Shown piece by piece: positions 16,055-24,473 of a stretch of DNA of 32,676 nt (position 1 is its first letter; the number at the start of each line of letters is the position of its first letter). The notes under the pieces were generated by a model. It was not told the DNA's origin and searched no databases. It saw only the letters and a list, made by a program, of their open reading frames with translations. The stretch lies in NCBI GenBank assembly GCA_047614245.1, contig JBLHIC010000020.1, positions 1 through 32,676 on the forward strand, given 5' to 3'. The position numbers and the translations under genes were made by a program. Source of the DNA: Ulvibacter sp047614245 (GTDB lineage Bacteria > Bacteroidota > Bacteroidia > Flavobacteriales > Flavobacteriaceae).

Positions 16055-16786
16055 ATGAAAAAAAAAGTTACCCCATACAAAAACTCTTCTCTTAACAAGA
16101 AAGAACAAGTAAAGCAAATGTTCGATACTATCTCGGGCAATTATGACAATCTCAATCGTGTTATTTCTTTGGGTACTGACAACAAGTGGCGCAAGAAAGT
16201 TATAAAAATGGTAGCTGATAGAAATCCAGATAGCATATTAGATATTGCTACGGGTACGGGTGATTTAGCTATAAAATTTGCGTCAGCAACTCAGGCCAAT
16301 AGAATAATAGGCTTGGATCTCTCTGAAGGAATGCTGAGTATGGCTAAAAAGAAAATCTCTGGTAGTGAAATTTCCGAAAAACTGATATTTGTTCAAGGAG
16401 ATTCTGAAGCTCTAGATTTTGAAGACAACTTGTTTGATGTGGTCACAGTGTCTTTTGGAATTCGCAACTTTGAAAATCTAGAAAAAGGACTTTCAGAAAT
16501 CTATAGGGTATTGAAAAAAGACGGTCTTTTCGTAATCTTGGAGACCTCAGTACCTACCAAATCACCTTTTAAACAAGGATACCACTTTTACTCACGACAA
16601 ATCTTACCGTTAATAGGGAAACTTTTCTCTAAGGATAAGGTAGCTTATTCATATTTAAGTGAAAGTGCTTCACTTTTCCCTTTCGGTAATGAGCTCAACA
16701 ATATTTTAAGAAAAAATGGGTTTATAGAAGTGGAAAATGAACCACAAACATTTGGGGTTGCAACTATATACACCGCGACCAAATAA
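16055..16786 (+). CDS. ubiE: Demethylmenaquinone methyltransferase (UbiE/MenG/COQ5 family)
   Basis: This 243-residue SAM-dependent C-methyltransferase performs the last step of menaquinone synthesis, methylating demethylmenaquinone. Flavobacteria use menaquinone, so MenG activity is expected rather than ubiquinone synthesis. Family marks are VKQMFDTISGNYDNLNRVIS near the N-terminus (residues about 19-38), SAM motif I DIATGTGDLAIKF (about 70-82), and the UbiE signature FGIRNFENLEKGLSEIYRVL (about 134-153). The C-terminal ATIYTATK matches family ends. The next gene, porT, starts two bases after the stop. A promoter box is only 11 bases upstream of the ATG, supporting this start. Confidence 0.95.
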   Translation: MKKKVTPYKNSSLNKKEQVKQMFDTISGNYDNLNRVISLGTDNKWRKKVIKMVADRNPDSILDIATGTGDLAIKFASATQANRIIGLDLSEGMLSMAKKKISGSEISEKLIFVQGDSEALDFEDNLFDVVTVSFGIRNFENLEKGLSEIYRVLKKDGLFVILETSVPTKSPFKQGYHFYSRQILPLIGKLFSKDKVAYSYLSESASLFPFGNELNNILRKNGFIEVENEPQTFGVATIYTATK

Positions 16787-16788
16787 AA

Positions 16789-17496
16789 ATGAAAAAACTT
16801 CTCTTTATAACTATAGTCTTAATTTTTTCACAAAGCGCCAAATCTCAGATATTTAGCAATGAAAGATTGGCTAATTTGGCGACCGCTGACAATAGACTTC
16901 TTAGTTGGGGTTACTTCCTTGGTTTTAATAATTATGGTTTTAATTTTGATTATATCAAAGAGAATGGTAATACTGAAACAGACATTACCGTTGAAGGACA
17001 ATCAGGTTTTAATGTAGGGCTTATTGGAGATGTGCGTATTAACAAATACATTAACCTCCGCTTGGAACCAGGTTTATATTTCGCCCAACGAGACCTCATT
17101 TTCCCGGGCCTTGAAGAGGAAAAAGATTTTCTAAGAGAAGTAAAATCTACTTATATACACATACCTCTATTGGTAAAATTCTCTACGAAACGCTTAAATA
17201 ATTTGAAACCTTTCGTTGTTGCTGGAATTTCTACTTCTTTAAATTTATCCAGTAACGAGAAAAATCCGGATGACAATTTTAAAGGTGAATTTCGAAGTAC
17301 AAGTAATACTAGCTATTTTGAACTTGGGTTTGGGATTGATTTTTACCTCTTCTATTTTAAATTCACTCCTTCAATAAGGGGCTTATTTGCTACTAGTAAT
17401 GAGCTCATACAAGATAATAGCACTAATAGTCCATGGACAGGCAACATTTCTAAAATGTCTACAAGAGCATGGGTCCTTAATTTTACGTTTCAGTAG
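16789..17496 (+). CDS. porT: PorT-family outer-membrane protein of the type IX secretion system
   Basis: This is a 235-residue outer-membrane beta-barrel protein with a signal peptide of about 20 residues ending in SAKSQ. The segments FLGFNNYGFNFDY, FNVGLIGDVRINKYINLRLEPGLYF and the alternating strands up to the terminal LNFTFQ match the PorT (SprT) family. PorT is an accessory component needed for T9SS function and gliding in relatives. Its substrates would include the sorting-domain proteins encoded at 6431-7156 and 7418-9091. It is two bases downstream of the menaquinone methyltransferase gene and so is co-transcribed with it. From memory, this pairing with ubiE, upstream of a SpoU methyltransferase and a TamL-like gene, recurs in Flavobacteriia; I cannot check this here. 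Confidence 0.85.
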   Translation: MKKLLFITIVLIFSQSAKSQIFSNERLANLATADNRLLSWGYFLGFNNYGFNFDYIKENGNTETDITVEGQSGFNVGLIGDVRINKYINLRLEPGLYFAQRDLIFPGLEEEKDFLREVKSTYIHIPLLVKFSTKRLNNLKPFVVAGISTSLNLSSNEKNPDDNFKGEFRSTSNTSYFELGFGIDFYLFYFKFTPSIRGLFATSNELIQDNSTNSPWTGNISKMSTRAWVLNFTFQ

Positions 17497-17983
17497 CTCT
17501 CACCTCGAGACCTAAGAAACAAGACCCCTTCTATAGAAGAATCAAGAAGAAAGAAAAAAGAAGTTCATTGAGAAGTTCACAATGATTAGCGATTGTTGAT
17601 TGTTGAAATTTCGTGCCTTTGCGAGAAACTGATCAATAAAGTACAATCAATTAAGCTGTCACCACGACTCATCCTAGCGACGATACTTTAAAATTACATG
17701 ATTCATCAGCAATTATGGCATTGAGGTGACCTTATGGCTTTTTTGGGTAAAAAATATAAATTGTAAAACCTTAAAAGCATCCAAAAATCTAACTACAAGA
17801 CTAAACGACTAAACTGTAATGATTGCAGATTGCGATAAATTAAAAAGCTCAAAGTTCAAAAGACTTTTTTATATCGCGGATACTGGTTTCTGGCCATTGA
17901 ATCCTCGCCACAGGTTCCTGGTTTGACTGGTTATAAAAGTCCTAAACCATCGCGCTAAACAGGAGGCAGAGTCTTGAGAAATT
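17497..17983. other. 487-base non-coding stretch with degenerate repeats
   Basis: No gene was found on either strand; every frame is broken by stops. It contains short repetitive wording, for example GATTGTTGATTGTTGA around 17592-17607 and CTTCTATAGAAG, a 12-base palindrome at 17528-17539. It also has the unit GTGCCTTTGCGAGAAACT (17613-17630), which resembles a class of intergenic repeats built on CTTTGCG units. No T-tailed stem suitable as a porT terminator is evident. Confidence 0.4.
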
Positions 17984-18700
17984 CTAACGATTAAATTCAC
18001 TTAATAATATTGCCGTTGCTGTTGCTACATTTAAACTCTCTGTTTTTTGTGAAACACCAAACTGAGGAATGGTAATCTTATTTGATATCAGGGCCATTAT
18101 TTGATCTGAAATCCCATTAGCCTCGTTCCCTAGAACCACAATCGCTTTTTTTGGCGTTTCTAAAGTATATATATTTTCACCATTCAAGACTCCACCGTAG
18201 ATGGGTAATGATGCATTTATTAGATATTCTGAAAGATCGCAATACTGAATATTAACTCTTGCTATAGAACCCATTGTCGCCTGCACCACCTTCGAATTAT
18301 AACAATCAACTGTGTCCAACGAACATACTAATTTAATTACTCCAAACCAGTCACTTAGCCTAATTATTGTCCCTAGATTTCCTGGATCCCGGATGGCGTC
18401 CATTGCTAAGATTAACCCTTCCGAAGAAGAAGTGTTTTGTTTTGGAATTTTAAAAATTGCAACAGCAGTATTCGCTGTTTTAAGGGAACTGATTTTCTTG
18501 AGCTCATCTTCTGTTATTTGAAAAAACCTTTTCGACGGATTTTCAGGAGTCAAAGTTGAAAAATGGGAATGTATTTCTAACCCTGCATCGATTAATTCAG
18601 AAATTACCTTAGGTCCTTCTGCGATAAAAAGACCCTCCTTATCACGAAACTTTTTTTTATGTAAACTCGTAATCAATTTTATTTGACTTTTGCTAACCAA
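17984..18700 (-). CDS. TrmH/SpoU-family RNA 2'-O-methyltransferase
   Basis: This 238-residue SPOUT methyltransferase has the three SpoU motifs: AMDAIRDPGNLGTIIRLSDWFG (motif 1, catalytic Arg and Asn), IVVLGNEANGIS (motif 2), and the knot-closing TESLNVATATAILLSEF (motif 3). The N-terminal roughly 80 residues form the substrate-binding SpoU_sub_bind-type domain (KKKFRDKEGLFIAEGPKVI). The probable target is a ribose in 23S rRNA (RlmB-like) or tRNA; sequence alone does not decide, so no symbol is given. It is divergent from the TamL-like gene across about 75-90 bases, and its 3' end faces the non-coding stretch next to porT. Confidence 0.88.
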   Translation of the reverse strand: MVSKSQIKLITSLHKKKFRDKEGLFIAEGPKVISELIDAGLEIHSHFSTLTPENPSKRFFQITEDELKKISSLKTANTAVAIFKIPKQNTSSSEGLILAMDAIRDPGNLGTIIRLSDWFGVIKLVCSLDTVDCYNSKVVQATMGSIARVNIQYCDLSEYLINASLPIYGGVLNGENIYTLETPKKAIVVLGNEANGISDQIMALISNKITIPQFGVSQKTESLNVATATAILLSEFNR

Positions 18701-18715
18701 AATATAGTATTTTTG
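18682..18715 (+). promoter_or_regulatory. Promoter of the tamL-like gene
   Basis: TTTG (18682-18685), 22 bases, then the exact box TATTTTTG (18708-18715). Both elements and the spacing fit the Flavobacteriia consensus. The -33 half overlaps the first codons of the divergent TrmH-family gene. Confidence 0.7.
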
Positions 18716-18789
18716 AAATGAGGTATAACTATTGGATTACTGCGTTATGCTTATGACTGGATTTCATCTGATATATGTTTTTTTTACAG

Positions 18790-21369
18790 ATGAAATTGTA
18801 TAAAATAAATCACTTGACCCGAACCATCACAAAAATATCATTATTTTTAGGATTAATCGCCTTATTCAATTCATGTGACGCCGTAAAGAGGGTTGGTGAA
18901 AATCAATTTCTACTTACAAAAAATAGCATAATCGTAGATGGGGAAGAAACTTCGGATGAAGGTGTAAATAGCCAATTGCTTCAAAAGCCCAATAGCGAGG
19001 TGCCATTAATAAAAATACCAATAGGCCTTCACATTTATAATCTTGCAGACCCAGAACCTGATTCAACATTTAGCAAGTGGCTACACAGAAAACCAAAACG
19101 GGAAGACCGTTTGGTTCGGTTCTATTCAAAAAAACAGGTAGATAAGATGGGGTCTAGTTATCGAGGCCTCAACAAATGGCTCAGAAAATCGGGAAAAGCA
19201 CCTGTTATAATTCAGGAAAGCAAAACGATGAAATCTTTAGAACGAATTGAGTTGTGGTATAAAAAGAGAGGTTGGTTCAACACCATAGGGGATTATAATA
19301 GGACAATAGATTCAACAAAAAATAAGAGAGCAACTATTACTTATAATGTGACGCGATTTCAACCCTATTACGTAGATTCTATTCAGGAAAAGATTAGTTC
19401 GAGGGCTGTAAATTCATTATTTCAAAAAGCTAAAAAAAGTAGTTTTGTCATTAAAGGCAAACAATATGATGCTCAAGATTTTAACAATGAACGTGATAGA
19501 TTGACAATTCTTTTTCGAAATTCTGGTTTATATACTTTTGATCAGGATTACGTAGGATTCGAAGCAGACACACTAAATACAGGACATAAAGCAAATATAA
19601 CCTATATTTTACCCGATAGAAAAACCACCATAGGTGACTCAACATATTACGAACCATTTGAAGTCCACAGCGTAAATGAAGTACGTATAGTCACAGATTA
19701 TTCTTACGCAAATAGGAACAGGAAATGGTCTGATTCTGCAACTTACAATGGTTATAAGTTATTTAGTTATGACAAACTAAAATTCAACCCCAAATCAATT
19801 GCAGATGCGATTGCCATAACACCATCAGGCATTTTTAAGGATATTGACAGAACTCTCACCTACAATCAAATAAGTGATCTTCGTATTTTTAAATATCCAA
19901 ATATAAGTTATGAAAAAGACACAAAAGATTCGACTGGCACTGGTCTTATTTCGACCATACTACTTAGCCCTAGAAAAAATGCGACCTTAGGCGTTGACTT
20001 TGACACATACACTTCAATTGTTCAGCAAATTGGTATTGGTTTTAGCACTTCATTAATTCTTAGAAATATTTTTAGAAGAGCCGAAATACTTGAAATTTCT
20101 GGCGGTGGAAGTATTGGTTCTTCTAAGGACGCTGGTGATAGCGAACCCTTTTTTAATATTTCAGACATTGGAGGCGACATAAAACTATCCTTCCCGAGAA
20201 TTGTGTTTCCTTTGACAACAAAAAGATGGATTCCTAAATATATGTCTCCTTCAACAAACTTGAGCATTGGCTTTAACACCCAGAATAACATAGGTTTAGA
20301 CAGGCAAAATCTCAATGGAATCTTTAACTATCAATGGAAGCCTTCAAAACGTAGAACAAACAGATTCGATTTACTGAATATCCAATATGTAAACAACTTA
20401 AATCCCGAAAACTATTATAGCGTATACAAAAGTTCGTACGGGCGCCTTAATGAAATTGCTATAAGTGGTGGCTATCAATTTAATGACCCTGATTCCCAAA
20501 ACCTTCAAATTCCTGATGAAACAATAAGCTTTATTGATTCTGTGAACTCAGGCTCTAACAATTTGTCCCTTACGCCCCAAGAGATAACGGATGTTAATAG
20601 TATTAACGAACGCGAAAAGCGTCTTACAGAAAATAATTTAATATTTGCCACTAATTTCACTTGGATAAAAGATACGCGTGAAGGTGTTTTTGATAAGAGT
20701 TTTTCAAGATTGCGTTTTAAACTAGAAAGTGCTGGAAATCTATTGTCAGGAATCGCAAATCTTTCAGGTCTAAACAGAAATAGTGACAACAATTATGAGT
20801 TCTTAAATGTAGTCTACTCTCAATACGTTAAATTAGAGTTAGGCTATATTAAACACTGGGAGCTTAATGACGGCAACGTGTTTGCTATTAGGACTTTTGG
20901 AGGTATAGCCATCCCATTTGGAAATAGCACTAGTGTTCCATTTACGAGGAGCTATTTTGCTGGGGGGCCTAATGACAATAGAGGATGGCGTGCCTATGAT
21001 ATAGGTCCGGGTAGTAGCGGAAGTATCGACGATTTTAATGAAGCAAATCTAAAAATTGCCTTGAATGCCGAGTATCGATATACCATTTTAGGAGCGATTA
21101 AAGGAGCCTTCTTTATAGATGCGGGCAACATTTGGAATGTTTTAGATAATATTAAAGATGAAAGCTCTCGTTTTTCTTCTTTAAGCGATCTTGGAGAAAT
21201 CGCGATTGCCTCCGGACTTGGACTTCGCTATGATTTTGGTTTTTTTGTGATTAGGTTTGACGTGGGCTTTAAAACCTACAATCCTGCTCATCCAGAAGGT
21301 TCAAGATGGTTCAAAGAATATAATTTCACCGATGCTGTCTACAACATAGGGATTAACTATCCATTTTAA
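18790..21369 (+). CDS. TamL-like lipid-anchored Omp85 (BamA/TamA superfamily) outer-membrane protein
   Basis: This is a large outer-membrane assembly protein of about 859 residues from the Met at 18790. The N-terminus is a lipoprotein signal with lipobox LFNSC (C29 from this Met), a feature of the Bacteroidota TamL type and not of ordinary TamA. Residues about 30-380 hold POTRA-like repeats. The rest is a 16-stranded-type barrel with the superfamily regions YFAGGPNDNRGWRAYDIGPG (the VRGY-like loop) and GLGLRYDFGFFVIRFDVGF near the end, and a terminal aromatic, INYPF. TamL is thought to work with the inner-membrane protein TamB in envelope biogenesis; tamB is not in the window. A start at 18775 would add MFFLQ before this Met; the later one gives a more normal basic signal n-region. 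It sits between two envelope/T9SS genes and fbaA. Confidence 0.85.
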   Translation: MKLYKINHLTRTITKISLFLGLIALFNSCDAVKRVGENQFLLTKNSIIVDGEETSDEGVNSQLLQKPNSEVPLIKIPIGLHIYNLADPEPDSTFSKWLHRKPKREDRLVRFYSKKQVDKMGSSYRGLNKWLRKSGKAPVIIQESKTMKSLERIELWYKKRGWFNTIGDYNRTIDSTKNKRATITYNVTRFQPYYVDSIQEKISSRAVNSLFQKAKKSSFVIKGKQYDAQDFNNERDRLTILFRNSGLYTFDQDYVGFEADTLNTGHKANITYILPDRKTTIGDSTYYEPFEVHSVNEVRIVTDYSYANRNRKWSDSATYNGYKLFSYDKLKFNPKSIADAIAITPSGIFKDIDRTLTYNQISDLRIFKYPNISYEKDTKDSTGTGLISTILLSPRKNATLGVDFDTYTSIVQQIGIGFSTSLILRNIFRRAEILEISGGGSIGSSKDAGDSEPFFNISDIGGDIKLSFPRIVFPLTTKRWIPKYMSPSTNLSIGFNTQNNIGLDRQNLNGIFNYQWKPSKRRTNRFDLLNIQYVNNLNPENYYSVYKSSYGRLNEIAISGGYQFNDPDSQNLQIPDETISFIDSVNSGSNNLSLTPQEITDVNSINEREKRLTENNLIFATNFTWIKDTREGVFDKSFSRLRFKLESAGNLLSGIANLSGLNRNSDNNYEFLNVVYSQYVKLELGYIKHWELNDGNVFAIRTFGGIAIPFGNSTSVPFTRSYFAGGPNDNRGWRAYDIGPGSSGSIDDFNEANLKIALNAEYRYTILGAIKGAFFIDAGNIWNVLDNIKDESSRFSSLSDLGEIAIASGLGLRYDFGFFVIRFDVGFKTYNPAHPEGSRWFKEYNFTDAVYNIGINYPF

Positions 21370-21383
21370 ACCATTAAATTTCC

Positions 21384-21391
21384 TATTTTTG
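21384..21391 (+). promoter_or_regulatory. -7 promoter box (TAnnTTTG) for fbaA-accD
   Basis: TATTTTTG matches the consensus and lies 27 bases before the fbaA start. No TTG is at standard spacing. Confidence 0.5.
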
Positions 21392-21418
21392 TCTTTATAA
21401 ACAATAAGTAATTCATAT

Positions 21419-22486
21419 ATGAGTCATTCCATTAAACCAGGCGTAGCCACAGGAAAAGAAGTTCAAAAAATACATCAATACGCTAAAGAAAAAGGCTTTG
21501 CGATGCCTGCAGTAAATGTTATTGGCACCAATAGCGTCAATACTGTTCTTGAAACAGCAGCAGCTTTAAATGCTCCAGTTATAATTCAATTTTCAAATGG
21601 AGGGGCTCAGTTTAACGCTGGAAAAGGCCTTTCTAATGAAGACCAAAAAGCAACTGTAGCTGGTGGTGTGGCTGGCGCTAAACACGTTCATGTTATGGCA
21701 GAAGCATATGGTGTTACTGTAATATTGCATACCGATCATTGCGCTAAGAAGTTATTACCTTGGATTGATGGTTTGCTTGATGCTGGAGAGATTTTCTTTA
21801 AGGAAACGGGAAAGCCTCTATATAGCTCTCATATGATAGATCTTTCGGAGGAGCCAATAGAAGAGAATATTGAAATCTGCAAAAAATATCTTGAGCGCAT
21901 GAGCAAAATTGGGATGACTTTGGAAATCGAACTTGGAATTACAGGTGGGGAGGAAGATGGAGTTGACAATACGGATATTGATTCTTCTAAATTATACACC
22001 CAACCTGAAGAGGTAGCATATGCTTACGAAGAATTATCAAAAGTTAGTGATCAGTTCACAATTGCTGCGGCCTTCGGAAACGTTCACGGGGTTTACAAAC
22101 CTGGAAATGTAAAGTTAACGCCTGTTATTCTGAAAAACTCTCAGGACTATGTTCAGAACAAATACAATACTGGCCATAACCCTATAGATTTTGTTTTTCA
22201 CGGGGGAAGTGGTTCAACTCTTGAAGAAATAAGAGAAGCTATTGGTTACGGAGTTGTTAAAATGAATATTGACACAGATATGCAATATGCCTTTACTGAA
22301 GGAATTCGAGATTATATGGTGAAAAATGTTGATTATCTGAGTACACAAATTGGGAATCCGGATGGAAATGATATTCCAAATAAAAAATATTATGACCCTA
22401 GAAAATGGCTTCGAGAAGGTGAACTCACATTTAAAAAGCGATTAGAGCAAGCATTTGAGGACCTTAATAATGTAAATACTTTATAA
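21419..22486 (+). CDS. fbaA: Fructose-bisphosphate aldolase, class II
   Basis: This 355-residue Zn2+-dependent enzyme cleaves fructose 1,6-bisphosphate to glyceraldehyde 3-phosphate and dihydroxyacetone phosphate, and runs the reverse in gluconeogenesis. It is of the class IIA type, close to the Escherichia coli FbaA pattern. Metal and substrate motifs are VILHTDHCAKKLLPW (catalytic Asp and zinc His), LEIELGITGGEEDGVDN, FGNVHGVYKPGN (zinc His), VFHGGSGS (zinc His, phosphate loop) and KMNIDTDMQ. The ending NKKYYDPRKWLREGE is also family-typical. Twelve bases separate its stop from the first possible accD start, and 45 from the preferred one, so the two genes share a transcript ending at the 23398-23435 terminator. 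Confidence 0.96.
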   Translation: MSHSIKPGVATGKEVQKIHQYAKEKGFAMPAVNVIGTNSVNTVLETAAALNAPVIIQFSNGGAQFNAGKGLSNEDQKATVAGGVAGAKHVHVMAEAYGVTVILHTDHCAKKLLPWIDGLLDAGEIFFKETGKPLYSSHMIDLSEEPIEENIEICKKYLERMSKIGMTLEIELGITGGEEDGVDNTDIDSSKLYTQPEEVAYAYEELSKVSDQFTIAAAFGNVHGVYKPGNVKLTPVILKNSQDYVQNKYNTGHNPIDFVFHGGSGSTLEEIREAIGYGVVKMNIDTDMQYAFTEGIRDYMVKNVDYLSTQIGNPDGNDIPNKKYYDPRKWLREGELTFKKRLEQAFEDLNNVNTL

Positions 22487-22531
22487 AGGAAATATTTAAT
22501 GGAAATAAAAACTCCCCTAACTTCGAAAGAT

Positions 22532-23398
22532 ATGGCATGGTTTAAAAGAACAAAAAAAGGAATTCAAACGCTTACAGAAGATAAAAAAGATGTCCCAAAA
22601 GGTCTTTGGTATAAATCCCCTACTGGAAAGGTAGTAGATTCAGAACAACTTGAGAAAAATTTCTATGTAAGCCCTGAAGATGGCTACCATGTTAGAATTG
22701 GAAGTAAGGAATATTTTGAAATACTTTTTGACGACAATAAGTTCAAAGAACTTGATAAAAATTTAAGCTCAAAAGATCCATTAAAGTTTGAGGATAGTAA
22801 AAAGTACTCGGATAGGCTTAAGGATGCAATGGAGAAAACAGGCCTCAAAGATGCTATTCGAACAGCTGTTGGCAAATCAAATGGAGAAGACCTCGTCATT
22901 GCCTGCATGGATTTTAGCTTTATTGGCGGTTCTATGGGAAGTGTGGTTGGAGAAAAGATCGCACGCGCTGCTACATACTCACTGAAACATAAGACACCAT
23001 TGCTTATAATTTCGAAAAGTGGTGGTGCCAGAATGATGGAGGCAGCCCTTTCTCTAATGCAATTAGCAAAAACTAGCGCAAAATTAGCACAGTTGTCAGA
23101 AGCAGGTATTCCTTATATTTCTTTGTGTACAGATCCAACAACTGGTGGAACAACAGCCTCCTTTGCGATGTTAGGTGACATCAATATAAGTGAACCTGGA
23201 GCACTAATCGGTTTTGCTGGCCCACGCGTAGTACGTGATACCACTGGAAAGGAACTTCCAGAGGGTTTTCAAACAGCAGAGTTCCTATTAGAACACGGTT
23301 TTCTTGATTTTATCACCCCCCGTCACGAACTAAAAGCCAATATTAATAAATACTTAAATTTAATATTAAATCGGCCTTTAAGATTGAAAATAGTATAA
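22532..23398 (+). CDS. accD: Acetyl-CoA carboxylase carboxyltransferase subunit beta, lacking the zinc ribbon cysteines
   Basis: AccD with AccA transfers the carboxyl group from carboxybiotin to acetyl-CoA, making malonyl-CoA for fatty-acid synthesis. Crotonase-fold marks are present: FSFIGGSMGSVVGEKI, ISKSGGARMMEAALS, LCTDPTTGGTTASFAML and GALIGFAGPRVV. In most bacteria the N-terminus carries a Cys4 zinc ribbon (CxxC...CxxC). Here the aligned segment KGLWYKSPTGKVVDSEQLEK and NFYVSPEDGYHVRI has Ser, Thr/Gly, Ser and Asp at those places, and the only cysteines are deeper in the domain. The start is placed at MAWFKRTKKG (288 residues), the usual family beginning. The ATG at 22499 is in frame, has a good purine-rich AAAGGAAA ahead of it and would add 11 residues. 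Confidence 0.93.
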   Translation: MAWFKRTKKGIQTLTEDKKDVPKGLWYKSPTGKVVDSEQLEKNFYVSPEDGYHVRIGSKEYFEILFDDNKFKELDKNLSSKDPLKFEDSKKYSDRLKDAMEKTGLKDAIRTAVGKSNGEDLVIACMDFSFIGGSMGSVVGEKIARAATYSLKHKTPLLIISKSGGARMMEAALSLMQLAKTSAKLAQLSEAGIPYISLCTDPTTGGTTASFAMLGDINISEPGALIGFAGPRVVRDTTGKELPEGFQTAEFLLEHGFLDFITPRHELKANINKYLNLILNRPLRLKIV

Positions 23399-23435
23399 AA
23401 AAAAGATGTCCAAGTTAGCTTGGACATCTTTTTTT
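23398..23435. terminator. Strong hairpin terminator after accD, usable in both directions
   Basis: A perfect 17-bp stem (23398-23414 and 23419-23435) has a TTAG tetraloop and seven A/T at the base. It begins at the last base of the accD stop codon and faces the convergent lipoprotein gene. Confidence 0.9.
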
Positions 23436-23453
23436 AAAGCAAATAAATCGCTA

Positions 23454-24296
23454 TCAATCACCTAAAATAATTGGATATTCTATTCCATTGCGTGTTAATG
23501 TAGCCATATTATCACAAGTACCATTACCCCAATCAATTTCAGCCGTTTGCCCCTGTCTTTCAATAACTAATTTACCACTTTCTACAAACAAGCACGATAG
23601 TCTTCTAACAAGTACTTGGGTCACGGTACCACTGCGACTAAATCCGGAATTAAAATTTGTATCCCAGTTACCAGAAACCTCATAAACGTTGTCGGTCCAA
23701 GTACCGCTTGAAAAACCTTGAATCCATTCAACGATACGCAAACCCTCTCTGGTAGCCGAAACATCAGAGTTTGGAAAGCTAACAGTAATCACCTCATTAA
23801 CGGTAGATTGAGGATTTCCGTTTGCATTTGAGATTTCTCTTAGTATTTCACCGCCACCGGCTACACTATTTCCATTATACGTATAGTCTTCAAAAGTGTA
23901 ATTTATCGTCCGGGTACCACTAATTATTGGTCCATATGAAATACTTATTATACCTGAGACAATAGCGCCATTGTTTAATGTACAAGAATCTCCAAAGTCT
24001 AAAATTATTGTTCCGCCACTTCCGTTGGTAGAAATTGTAATTGTTGTACAAGATGGAAATAGCGAAACCAGATTACGTGAGGAGGGTGACCGAACTCCTT
24101 CATTCTCAACAAAACCACTTTCCAAAATATTGAAAGTTACTTCAGCTACATTATCAGCCTTTACGGCTCGAATAGAATTTTCAGTAGAAAAACTCACCGT
24201 ATCAGTCTCTTCTTCTTCATTAGTTTCACAACCTACAAAAATTAAAGAAATGGTTGCAAAAAATAAAATTGCATTTCTAGTTACGATACTTTTCAT
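23454..24296 (-). CDS. Lipoprotein of unknown function with repeated DFG/DWG-Cys motif
   Basis: This is a 280-residue protein from the Met at 24296. Its signal peptide ends in lipobox IFVGC (C23), followed by an acidic tether (ETNEEEETD), so it is probably an outer-membrane lipoprotein. The mature part is predicted all-beta. A motif of the form I-(I/L)-DFG-x-x-C-x(6)-G-x-I occurs at about residues 98-113 (ILDFGDSCTLNNGAIVSG). It recurs near the C-terminus as EIDWGNGTCDNMATLTRNG, suggesting an internal duplication or a paired disulfide. I recognise similar lipoproteins in Bacteroidota but no assigned function. An in-frame ATG at 24329 would add 11 polar residues before the signal peptide and is less likely. 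It is convergent with accD. Confidence 0.72.
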   Translation of the reverse strand: MKSIVTRNAILFFATISLIFVGCETNEEEETDTVSFSTENSIRAVKADNVAEVTFNILESGFVENEGVRSPSSRNLVSLFPSCTTITISTNGSGGTIILDFGDSCTLNNGAIVSGIISISYGPIISGTRTINYTFEDYTYNGNSVAGGGEILREISNANGNPQSTVNEVITVSFPNSDVSATREGLRIVEWIQGFSSGTWTDNVYEVSGNWDTNFNSGFSRSGTVTQVLVRRLSCLFVESGKLVIERQGQTAEIDWGNGTCDNMATLTRNGIEYPIILGD

Positions 24297-24402
24297 GAAT
24301 ATTCTTTTTATGTTAGGGTTATATGACAACTTGAACGTAAAAAAGTTTAACCGAGTATAATTAATTGTTAATTAGGTAGCTACAATATGCTTAATATGAA
24401 TG

Positions 24403-24418
24403 TAAATTTGTACTTTTG
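24403..24418 (+). promoter_or_regulatory. Two adjacent -7 promoter boxes for rpsO
   Basis: TAAATTTG (24403-24410) is followed directly by TACTTTTG (24411-24418); each fits TAnnTTTG. The S15 start is 55 bases after the second, leaving a short leader. No TTG is at standard distance from either. Confidence 0.55.
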
Positions 24419-24473
24419 CGCCTCGATTATCAGAGTGGTAGTCATACATAATAATTATTTAAGTAATATTGGA

